A stretch of 12,234 bases of DNA from Methanomassiliicoccales archaeon (GTDB lineage: Archaea > Thermoplasmatota > Thermoplasmata > Methanomassiliicoccales > UBA472): contig JAJRAL010000075.1 of the NCBI GenBank assembly GCA_028679935.1, positions 1 to 12,234 on the forward strand, written 5' to 3'. Shown here piece by piece: positions 6,749 to 12,234 of this stretch (position 1 is its first letter; each line of letters begins with the position of its first letter). A model generated the notes under the pieces. That model searched no databases. It worked only from the letters and a program-made list of their open reading frames with translations, and had not been told where the DNA came from. The position numbers were made by a program, and so were the translations under genes.

Positions 6749-7782
6749 CGAAGGAACACCTGGCCGAAGCGCTTGTTGTAGATCCAGGGATCCTCCGTCC
6801 TCGCCTCTTCCTTGACCTTGATGAACTGCTCCAGCTTGGCGTCGAGATCGTCCGCGTAGTTCACCGCGAACGCCTCCGGGAACTGAGGCCTCTTCGGTGA
6901 ACCATACTCAAGCTCGCCGTGGCTCGAGAGCACCATGTGCAGCACCTTGAGCCTCAGGTTCCGGTCCATACCAGGCACCTCGTCGCAGGCGCGCGAGACC
7001 ATCTCCGCCCCGATGGCGATATGTCCCCTGAGCATGCCGTCCTCGGTGACGTCTATGTTGGTCGTGACTGCGTACTCTTCGACCTTGCCGACGTCGTGGA
7101 GCAGCGCGCCAGTGATCAGGAGGTCGTGGTCGAGCTTCGGATACTGTTTGGCGAGGAACTCGCACGTCTCAACGACCTTCAGCGTGTGCTCTGCCAGTCC
7201 TCCTATCCAATTGCAGTGCATCCACATCGAGCCTGGGGCGCAGCTGAACCTGGCCACGAACTTCTCGTCGGAGAAGAACACCGAGAGCAGCGCTTTCAGG
7301 TCCTTCTGCTTGACCCCGCGGACATGAGAGTTCAGGGCGGACATCAGCCTCTCTGGCTCGATCGCGCTGCACATCACGAAGTCCTCCCTCGTGACCTGCT
7401 CCATCGGCATCTTTGTGATGCTGCCGCCCTTGTCCTGCGAGACGCTGATCTCCATCTGATCGCGGTACCGGACCAGGCATCCCTTCACCGAGACCACGTC
7501 GCCGATCTTGAAGGATGAATAGATCTCGTCGACCGACCCCTTGCCCTCTTGGCCCCAGTACTTCAGCGTCATCTCGCCGCTGCGGTCGGAGACCCTCAGC
7601 TCAAAGGACTGGCCTCCGCAATACGGGCGGGGAGGGCGCTTCTGCTTGACCGAGGCGGGCATCTCGAATTCTTCGCCCTCGGCCAGATCCCTCAGGTATT
7701 TTCTCGCCTTCTCCTGCATGGGATGGAAATCGGCGCCTGACAAGATAGCGCTGTCGGGCGCTCCGAAAGGGACCGTGCCCAT
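6745..7782 (-). CDS. YhaM-like OB-fold/HD-domain 3'-5' exoribonuclease
   Basis: A 345-residue cytosolic protein with an N-terminal OB-fold nucleic-acid-binding domain (about 36-120) and a C-terminal HD phosphohydrolase domain (about 185-325). Metal-site motifs are NWIGGLAEHT (191-200, H199), LLHDVGKVEE (227-236, H229/D230), RGHI (252-255, H254) and SSHGELEYGSPKRP (286-299, H288). The last block closely follows the SHHG-EYGSP block of Bacillus YhaM, a Mn-dependent 3'-5' exonuclease for RNA and ssDNA; that is the best functional guess. The frame runs upstream to 8067, but the ATG at 7782 is right: GGGTGA (7788-7793) is 5 bases ahead, it follows the metalloprotease stop by 5 bases, and the extension lies antiparallel in no known domain. 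It is the second gene of a two-gene operon. Confidence 0.9.
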   Translation of the reverse strand: MGTVPFGAPDSAILSGADFHPMQEKARKYLRDLAEGEEFEMPASVKQKRPPRPYCGGQSFELRVSDRSGEMTLKYWGQEGKGSVDEIYSSFKIGDVVSVKGCLVRYRDQMEISVSQDKGGSITKMPMEQVTREDFVMCSAIEPERLMSALNSHVRGVKQKDLKALLSVFFSDEKFVARFSCAPGSMWMHCNWIGGLAEHTLKVVETCEFLAKQYPKLDHDLLITGALLHDVGKVEEYAVTTNIDVTEDGMLRGHIAIGAEMVSRACDEVPGMDRNLRLKVLHMVLSSHGELEYGSPKRPQFPEAFAVNYADDLDAKLEQFIKVKEEARTEDPWIYNKRFGQVFLR

Positions 7783-7787
7783 CCGAC

Positions 7788-7793
7788 TCACCC
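7788..7793 (-). promoter_or_regulatory. Shine-Dalgarno site of the HD-domain gene
   Basis: GGGTGA on the - strand includes the TGA stop of the metalloprotease gene and sits 5 bases before the ATG at 7782. It supports re-initiation or coupled translation and fixes the start of the nuclease gene. Confidence 0.6.
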
Positions 7794-8570
7794 GGAGGCG
7801 ATCCTCTTCAGCCAGCCCTCCGATTCTCGCCACTTCGGATAGAGGCGCTCGGCGCGACGGAAGGCTATGTCGTGCTGTCCGCGGAGCGTGCCGACGCCGA
7901 GCTCCAGGTGCAGCAACTCGTGATAAAGGACGTAGCGCGCCACCTCCTCCGGGATCTTCGGGGAATCGAGGGCGGACGAAATCGCTACGACCCTCATCAA
8001 CAGGCTGCAGTACCCCATGCGCGAGCGGTTCGGCCGGTCGGTCCAGGTCAGGTACGCATCCTCGCAATTATCGATCAGCCCGTCCGCGCGCAACGATTCG
8101 GCGAGGTCGCGCAGGTCGAACGCTAGACCTTGCGGCGTCAAGCTCAGGTTCCGGCTCCGGCCCAAGTACAGCGGTCGGTTCCGGCTCAGGAAATCGTCGG
8201 AGCGCAGCCACGCCTTCATCCTCTCCGTGTACTCCTCCCTGCGGCGCCTCTTGATTCTCGTGAATATCGTCTCGGCGAAGTCCTGCAGCACGGGCTCGGT
8301 CGCCGCGCGCAGGTAGTCGGTCACCTTGAAGTCCGCCTGCTCGCCGCACCTTTCCCAGGTCGTCTTGAACTCCTTGAAGGGACGGAACTCCGCATCGACG
8401 CGTCGGAAGCCGTGGCTCGAGCCGACCGACTGGAATACGCTCGTCATCGGTTCGCTATTGCCCATCTCATCACCGTGGCGGCTGTCGAGGTACCATTCCT
8501 CGTCGCCGTCCGCGATGTAGCTCAGGTCCGGCGTAAAGCCCAAGCCCGTACAGGCAACCTTCGACCCCAC
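7788..8570 (-). CDS. SprT/YgjP-like zinc metalloprotease
   Basis: About 260 residues, probably soluble. The zinc site is HELLH (217-221 from the GTG start) with a downstream HDIAFRRAERLYP giving the third ligand H233. The block before it (LTWTDRPNRS, then a strand ending VARYVLYHELLHL) is typical of SprT-like/WSS-type gluzincin-fold peptidases, a group that includes DNA-protein crosslink proteases; the substrate here is unknown. The N-terminal 90 residues are unassigned, with a basic RIKRRRREEY helix that might contact nucleic acid. The start is uncertain. ATGs at 8624 and 8615 lie upstream of or at the TATA-like box (8602-8610), and the former would overlap the divergent gene. A GTG at 8570, about 36 nt below the box, fits better. 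Codons from about residue 15 onward look strongly coding. It heads the operon with the HD nuclease. Confidence 0.8.
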   Translation of the reverse strand: MGSKVACTGLGFTPDLSYIADGDEEWYLDSRHGDEMGNSEPMTSVFQSVGSSHGFRRVDAEFRPFKEFKTTWERCGEQADFKVTDYLRAATEPVLQDFAETIFTRIKRRRREEYTERMKAWLRSDDFLSRNRPLYLGRSRNLSLTPQGLAFDLRDLAESLRADGLIDNCEDAYLTWTDRPNRSRMGYCSLLMRVVAISSALDSPKIPEEVARYVLYHELLHLELGVGTLRGQHDIAFRRAERLYPKWRESEGWLKRIASG

Positions 8571-8601
8571 ATCCCTTCCCAGACAGGAATCTCTCACCAC
8601 G

Positions 8602-8610
8602 TTTAAAATA
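8602..8610. promoter_or_regulatory. Shared TATA-like element between divergent protease and DHH genes
   Basis: TTTAAAATA on the + strand (TATTTTAAA on the - strand) contains the palindrome TTTAAA. It is the only A+T-rich element between the two divergent genes. Its centre is about 35 nt from an ATG at 8641 (+) and about 36 nt from a GTG at 8570 (-), so one element could drive both. Confidence 0.5.
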
Positions 8611-8640
8611 CTCATCAGGGGCATGTCCAGACCGGAAGGG

Positions 8641-9615
8641 ATGGAAAGCTTCTCCAGGGATCACCGGGAAAAGCATCTTATTACCCGCGGAAACGTAGAC
8701 GGAATAGCCTCGGCCGCCATGTTCTTGGCCGCGTATCCTGGCTCTCGCGTCTCGTTCGTCACCTCGCCGACCGCCGGCGGCAGGCTGCTTGCGCTCGATC
8801 ACGCCTCGAAGGAAGTGTTCCTCGCCGATCTTGCGATCGTGCCGGAGCTGGAGGCGAGCATGTACGATGCCTCGAGCCGCGCGAGCGTCCTGGCGTTCGA
8901 TCACCACCAACCGAACCGCTGCTCCGGCGAGGTCGAAGGGATGCTCGTCATCGAGGAGGGAAGGAGCGCCGCGTCGGTCCTCTATCACCACCTCGGCCTC
9001 AACGGCAGGATGAGGAGACTCGCGGCTATCGCGGACCTGGTCGAGTTTTGCGATACGGACCTGCTGCGTGAGCAGGCCGCGATACACGGGCAGGAGAGGC
9101 TGGATGAGGAGGCTAGGATGCTCGACTTCTCCTGGCGCCTGGACATCGACGATGACGCCTTCCGGGCCCAGGCGAGCCTTCACCTTTCGAGGGGAGCGTG
9201 GCCATCCGAGGTCGGGACGATCCGGCGCCGATATCTGCAGGTCCAGAACGAGCAGCGCTGGCCGCGGGCCCTGGCGAGGGTCGAGAGCCAGATGAGGATA
9301 CTGGGCCCGGCGTGCATCCTGCAGTGCCACGACAAGAACCGCTCGCTCTACGGCTTCGGCACGAGGGCGCTGGTGCACGTGGCGCTGGAGAAGGGCTGCG
9401 ACTACGCGGTCATGGTCAACCAGCGGAAGATGCACACCTCCGTCTCGCTACGCGGCCTCACGCCTGGCTGTATGAACCTTGGCAAGTTCGTCGAGGACTT
9501 CACCGAGGAACACGGCCTGGAGGGAGGGGGTCACCCGTCGAGCGCCGGGGCGCGGATACCCGTGGAAACGACCGACGCCTTCCTGGACGAGCTCATTACG
9601 GCCGCAACCCGGTAG
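8641..9615 (+). CDS. DHH/DHHA1-family phosphoesterase with altered motif I
   Basis: 324 residues of the DHH superfamily (RecJ, nanoRNase, cyclic-dinucleotide phosphodiesterases). Visible in order from the ATG at 8641 are motif I ITRGNVDGIAS (14-24), motif II FLADLAI (60-66), motif III AFDHHQPN (85-92), IADLVEFCDTD (130-140), and a C-terminal DHHA1 substrate-binding domain ending in GGGHPSSAG (295-303). Motif I normally reads HxDxDG; here the His is Arg16 and the first Asp is Asn18, so two metal ligands appear lost while motifs II-IV stay intact. Activity may be altered, or this may be a family feature. Another in-frame ATG at 8623 lies only about 17 nt below the TATA-like box, too close for transcription from it. 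The 3' end overlaps the convergent permease gene by 20 bases. The substrate is not predictable. Confidence 0.87.
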   Translation: MESFSRDHREKHLITRGNVDGIASAAMFLAAYPGSRVSFVTSPTAGGRLLALDHASKEVFLADLAIVPELEASMYDASSRASVLAFDHHQPNRCSGEVEGMLVIEEGRSAASVLYHHLGLNGRMRRLAAIADLVEFCDTDLLREQAAIHGQERLDEEARMLDFSWRLDIDDDAFRAQASLHLSRGAWPSEVGTIRRRYLQVQNEQRWPRALARVESQMRILGPACILQCHDKNRSLYGFGTRALVHVALEKGCDYAVMVNQRKMHTSVSLRGLTPGCMNLGKFVEDFTEEHGLEGGGHPSSAGARIPVETTDAFLDELITAATR

Positions 9616-11935
9616 AGTGCTCGTGCAGCTTCTCCTCCTTCTCCTCTTCCAGCTCCTCGCGCTCCTCCATCTCCTTGACCGCCTTCTCTTCTGGAGTGGG
9701 AATGATGGTGCGCTTGAACACGAGCACAGGGCACTTGGCGTTCTTGATGATCTTGTCCTGGATCGGGCCGAAGGCGAAGCGCTCCAGGCCCCTCGCCGAG
9801 CTCGCCCCCATCACCAGTAGGTCGTACTCGATGCTCTCCGCCACGACGCCTCCGACGATCGTCTCCGGAAAGACCTCTTTGGTGATGACCTGGACCTCCT
9901 CCGCCTCAACGATGCCGGTCAGGCGCTTTGCGTATTCCCTCGCCTTCGAGAGGTGCGCCTCGTTGATGATCGCGTTCAGGATCGTCACCCGGCCGCCCCA
10001 GGCCTTGGCCAGCCTCGCCGCGACCTCCGTCGCCGAGGACACGTGCCAGAGCCCTCCGGAGAGCACGAGCACGTTCTCGGCCCTGAGCTTGTCTTCCGCC
10101 TTGAGGAATATCACGTCGCAAGGCGTCTGCCTTAGGATCTCGTCGACCTTGCGGCCGAAGACCCTCTTCTGCGTGCGAGTGTAGCCCTTCCAGCCAATGA
10201 GGATCGTGTTCGCGGCCTCCTCCTTGGCCGTGTCGATGATTGCGGTCACGACCTCGTGCGACACGGAAACCATCGCCCTAGTGTGGACGCCCCTCGTCTC
10301 GCCGAGATTCTTCAGCTTCTCGAGCATCTTCTTGCGCTCATCGACGACCTTCTGGTCGACGGCGTCGAGCGGCACCGCCGTCGGCACCTCGACCACCGAT
10401 ATCAGGAGCAGCTCGCCGCCCCGGGCGGCGGCGAGGGTGGCGCCGACCTCGATGATCGACAGGTGCTTCGGGTCCTCGATCGGGACGAGGACGCGGTACA
10501 TTTTCCTCTCAGCCGCCGTGAGCGGGAGCCTCTCCGGCACTGTGACCTTCTCAATCTCCCTTCTGCCCTTGGCGAAGTAGTGCAGCCCTAGCCCGGCGAA
10601 CATGACCAGGAAAGCGAGGTACCAGGCGAGCGGCTCGTAGGAGAACAACATCGCCGCGAGGAATAGCTTGGTGGCGATGCCCGCAAGAGGTATGAGCGGG
10701 AACCAGGGGGTGATGAAGTGCCTCTTGACGTCCGGCCGCTTCACCCTCAGCGTGATGGCGGCGATATTGACGAACGTGAACAGGATCAGGATGAGGATGT
10801 CCGCCACGCTCGCGACGTCGTTGAGGGGCAACAGGACCGAGGCGAAGATGATTATCGCTCCGCTGATGAACAGCGCCGTGGCTGGCGTCTGGTTCTTTCG
10901 ATGGAGCCTACCGAAGGACCCGGGCAGGTTCCCGTCCCGGCCCATGGCGAACGAGACCCTCGAAGCGGAGAAGACAATAGAGTTCACCGCGGCTATCGAG
11001 CCGATGATTATGCCAATCGATATCAAGGCCCCGCCGATGAACGGCACGGCCTTGCTCGACGCCTCTATCAAGGCGTTCGCCCCCGCGTTCGCCGTCTCCT
11101 GCCAGCCTAGAACGGCGAGGGTGACGACGGCGATGACGACGAAGAGCACGCAGCTGATGCTGATGCAGAGGAACATCGCCCTGGGCACGGTCCTCTCCGG
11201 GTCCTTCGCCTCCTCGCCTGTCTGGGCGACGACCTCGTACCCCTCGAATATCATGAAGGTGAAGGCCATCGAGGTGGCCACGCTGAGCAATCCGCCGGAT
11301 AGGAAGAAGGGCTCGAAGGCGTCGCTAGCCACGCCGTAGCCGAGGACGTAGCCGACGCAGAACAGGACGTAGATGACTATGATGCCGATGAGGAAGACAG
11401 ATACGAGGACTTCGGAGCGCCCAGCGCCCTTGACCCCCCGATAGTTGAGGTAGATGAACGCGGCGGCGATGAGCACCGCGAATACCTTGCCGACGTCGTC
11501 AGGCGAGAGGCCGAAGAAGTCGATTCCGTACTGCTGGAAGAGGGCTGAGACGCCTACCCCGAATCCCAAAGCGTAGACGGCGCAGGCGATGCAGTGCCCG
11601 ACCCAGGACATCCAACCGCCGAGGAAGCCGAACGGTGACGGAAGTCCCTCCTGGATCCAGAGATACCCGCCTCCGGTCTCCGGGAAGGCGCTCGCGAGCT
11701 CCGCGTAGGCCATCGCGGTGAACAGGGTGACGAAGAAGTTGAGGATGAAAGCAAGGATGATAGCCGGCCCGGCGATCCCCACCGCGATGCCGATCAGGAC
11801 GAAGATCGAGGAACCGATGTTCGGGCCGATGCCGATCATCAGCACCTCGAGCAGGCCTAGGTCCCTTCTCAGAGTGACCTCCACTTCGCCCGAGGCTTTG
11901 CTGGCCTCGACGCCGACTTCGACCCGTTCGGTCAT
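9596..11935 (-). CDS. APC-family amino-acid permease fused to two Usp domains
   Basis: 779 residues from the ATG at 11935. The N-terminal 455 residues form an APC-superfamily transporter with 12 predicted membrane segments. The broken first helix has the substrate-binding GIGPNIGSSIF (35-45), and helix 6 carries FEGYEVVAQTGEE (230-242), as in cationic or neutral amino-acid permeases. Two cytoplasmic universal-stress-protein domains follow (about 478-614 and 621-743). Their nucleotide loops are GWKG-9-GR (581-595) and GASSARGLERFAFGP (710-724), each with the terminal Ser/Thr of the usual GxxG-9-G(S/T) motif replaced. A Glu/Lys-rich tail (about 747-775) ends the protein. Usp-transporter fusions are known in archaea and suggest gating by adenine nucleotide. 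The ATG at 11935 is preferred to one at 11980 because a TATA-like box (11964-11972) lies between them. Substrate is unknown. Confidence 0.92.
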   Translation of the reverse strand: MTERVEVGVEASKASGEVEVTLRRDLGLLEVLMIGIGPNIGSSIFVLIGIAVGIAGPAIILAFILNFFVTLFTAMAYAELASAFPETGGGYLWIQEGLPSPFGFLGGWMSWVGHCIACAVYALGFGVGVSALFQQYGIDFFGLSPDDVGKVFAVLIAAAFIYLNYRGVKGAGRSEVLVSVFLIGIIVIYVLFCVGYVLGYGVASDAFEPFFLSGGLLSVATSMAFTFMIFEGYEVVAQTGEEAKDPERTVPRAMFLCISISCVLFVVIAVVTLAVLGWQETANAGANALIEASSKAVPFIGGALISIGIIIGSIAAVNSIVFSASRVSFAMGRDGNLPGSFGRLHRKNQTPATALFISGAIIIFASVLLPLNDVASVADILILILFTFVNIAAITLRVKRPDVKRHFITPWFPLIPLAGIATKLFLAAMLFSYEPLAWYLAFLVMFAGLGLHYFAKGRREIEKVTVPERLPLTAAERKMYRVLVPIEDPKHLSIIEVGATLAAARGGELLLISVVEVPTAVPLDAVDQKVVDERKKMLEKLKNLGETRGVHTRAMVSVSHEVVTAIIDTAKEEAANTILIGWKGYTRTQKRVFGRKVDEILRQTPCDVIFLKAEDKLRAENVLVLSGGLWHVSSATEVAARLAKAWGGRVTILNAIINEAHLSKAREYAKRLTGIVEAEEVQVITKEVFPETIVGGVVAESIEYDLLVMGASSARGLERFAFGPIQDKIIKNAKCPVLVFKRTIIPTPEEKAVKEMEEREELEEEKEEKLHEHSTGLRP

Positions 11936-11963
11936 GGTCAAGGCTGGCTTATCAGGCGGGGTG

Positions 11964-11972
11964 GAATTAACC
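11964..11972 (-). promoter_or_regulatory. TATA-like box of the permease gene
   Basis: GGTTAATTC on the - strand, centred about 33 nt before the ATG at 11935. The spacing matches the other first genes in the window and argues against the in-frame ATG at 11980, which lies upstream of the box. Confidence 0.45.
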
Positions 11973-11976
11973 CTTT

Positions 11977-11992
11977 GCATCGCTCGCGATGC
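11977..11992. repeat. 16-base inverted repeat upstream of the permease promoter
   Basis: GCATCGC-TC-GCGATGC, seven-base arms with a two-base centre, starts 5 bases upstream of the permease TATA-like box and 19 bases downstream of the acetyltransferase stop. It has no T-run behind it, so an operator for a dimeric regulator of the permease is more likely than a terminator; both are inferences. Confidence 0.5.
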
Positions 11993-12010
11993 CTGGCTGG
12001 CCTGCTAGGA

Positions 12011-12234
12011 TCAGACGGGGTCGGGCGAGGCTACCGCCCCATCGACGCAGCCGGCGTCGGAATCGATCTCCTTGCGCATCAGCAGGTTGTTGCGCTCCCT
12101 TGAAACGAAACGGTAGCCTAGGTGCTCGTAGAACGCCTTCGCCGCCGAATTCGTCGATTGAACACAGAGCTCGACCCCCTCCATGCCCCACATCAGCGCC
12201 AGGTCCTCGATCCGCTCCATCAGCGCGCGGCCGA
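12011..12234 (-). CDS. GNAT-family acetyltransferase, C-terminal part only
   Basis: The last 73 residues of an acetyl-CoA-dependent N-acetyltransferase. The frame is open to the right edge, so the true start lies outside the window. The visible residues begin GRALMERIEDLA, the helix after the acetyl-CoA pyrophosphate loop (R/QxxGxG/A). A strand GVELCV follows, then the motif-B block NSAAKAFYEHLGYRFV and LLMRKEI, as in RimI-like GNATs. A short acidic, non-conserved tail of about 17 residues ends the protein. The acceptor substrate cannot be told from this fragment. It lies upstream of and on the same strand as the permease gene, 75 bases apart, with that gene's own TATA-like box between them. 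Confidence 0.87.
   Translation of the reverse strand, partial: GRALMERIEDLALMWGMEGVELCVQSTNSAAKAFYEHLGYRFVSRERNNLLMRKEIDSDAGCVDGAVASPDPV

Noticed and set aside
7783..8067. N-terminal extension of the HD nuclease to an ATG at 8067
   Set aside because: The extension lies in another frame of the metalloprotease, which has a clear HELLH site, and the ATG at 7782 has its own GGGTGA.
8470..9435. 321-codon open frame antisense to the DHH gene
   Set aside because: It overlaps both the DHH gene and the protease start region, and its composition is that of a shadow frame (Arg, His, Ala, Gly rich).
1..12234. A defence island, CRISPR array, transposon or secondary-metabolite cluster
   Set aside because: No spaced repeats, transposase, Cas, toxin-antitoxin or biosynthetic genes are visible; all genes but the gap read as ordinary chromosomal families.

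Overview
The window reads as a G+C-rich archaeal chromosome segment. Signs of archaea are TATA-like boxes centred about 28-36 nt upstream of most first genes, which implies very short or absent leaders, and Shine-Dalgarno sites only on genes inside operons. The gene content agrees: a Rad50-type ATPase, fused ADP-forming acyl-CoA synthetase, THEP1 NTPase, a stand-alone BioD/DRTGG protein and an amino-acid permease with Usp domains. A Thermoplasmatota-like euryarchaeon is my guess; the sequence alone does not fix the lineage.

Layout, left to right. A Rad50/SbcC-like ATPase (+ strand, cut by the left edge) converges on a leftward pair: an ADP-forming acyl-CoA synthetase followed, with a 4-base ATGA overlap, by a BioD-like/DRTGG-domain protein. 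Further right on the - strand are a DUF72 protein and a THEP1-type NTPase, each with its own TATA-like box. Next comes a 325-base gap (6154-6478). Its edges carry the THEP1 and YkgJ promoters, and its middle is packed with strong inverted repeats that I cannot assign to a known RNA.

A tiny YkgJ-like Cys-cluster protein (+) then meets a leftward pair, a SprT-like zinc metalloprotease and a YhaM-like OB-HD nuclease; the two converging genes share a CTAG at their stops. The protease is divergent from a DHH/DHHA1 phosphoesterase, and one near-palindromic TATA element lies between them. The DHH gene overlaps tail-to-tail by 20 bases with a large permease of 12 predicted membrane segments carrying two cytoplasmic universal-stress domains. 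The window ends inside a GNAT acetyltransferase (-, 5' part missing).

How they may work together: the synthetase pair belongs to acetate/acyl-CoA energy metabolism (acyl-CoA + ADP + Pi to acid + ATP + CoA). The metalloprotease, HD nuclease and DHH phosphoesterase form a compact nucleic-acid turnover or repair neighbourhood, which is inference from adjacency. I see no mobile element, CRISPR array, tRNA or rRNA. The least explained stretch is the multi-hairpin intergenic region at about 6199-6428.
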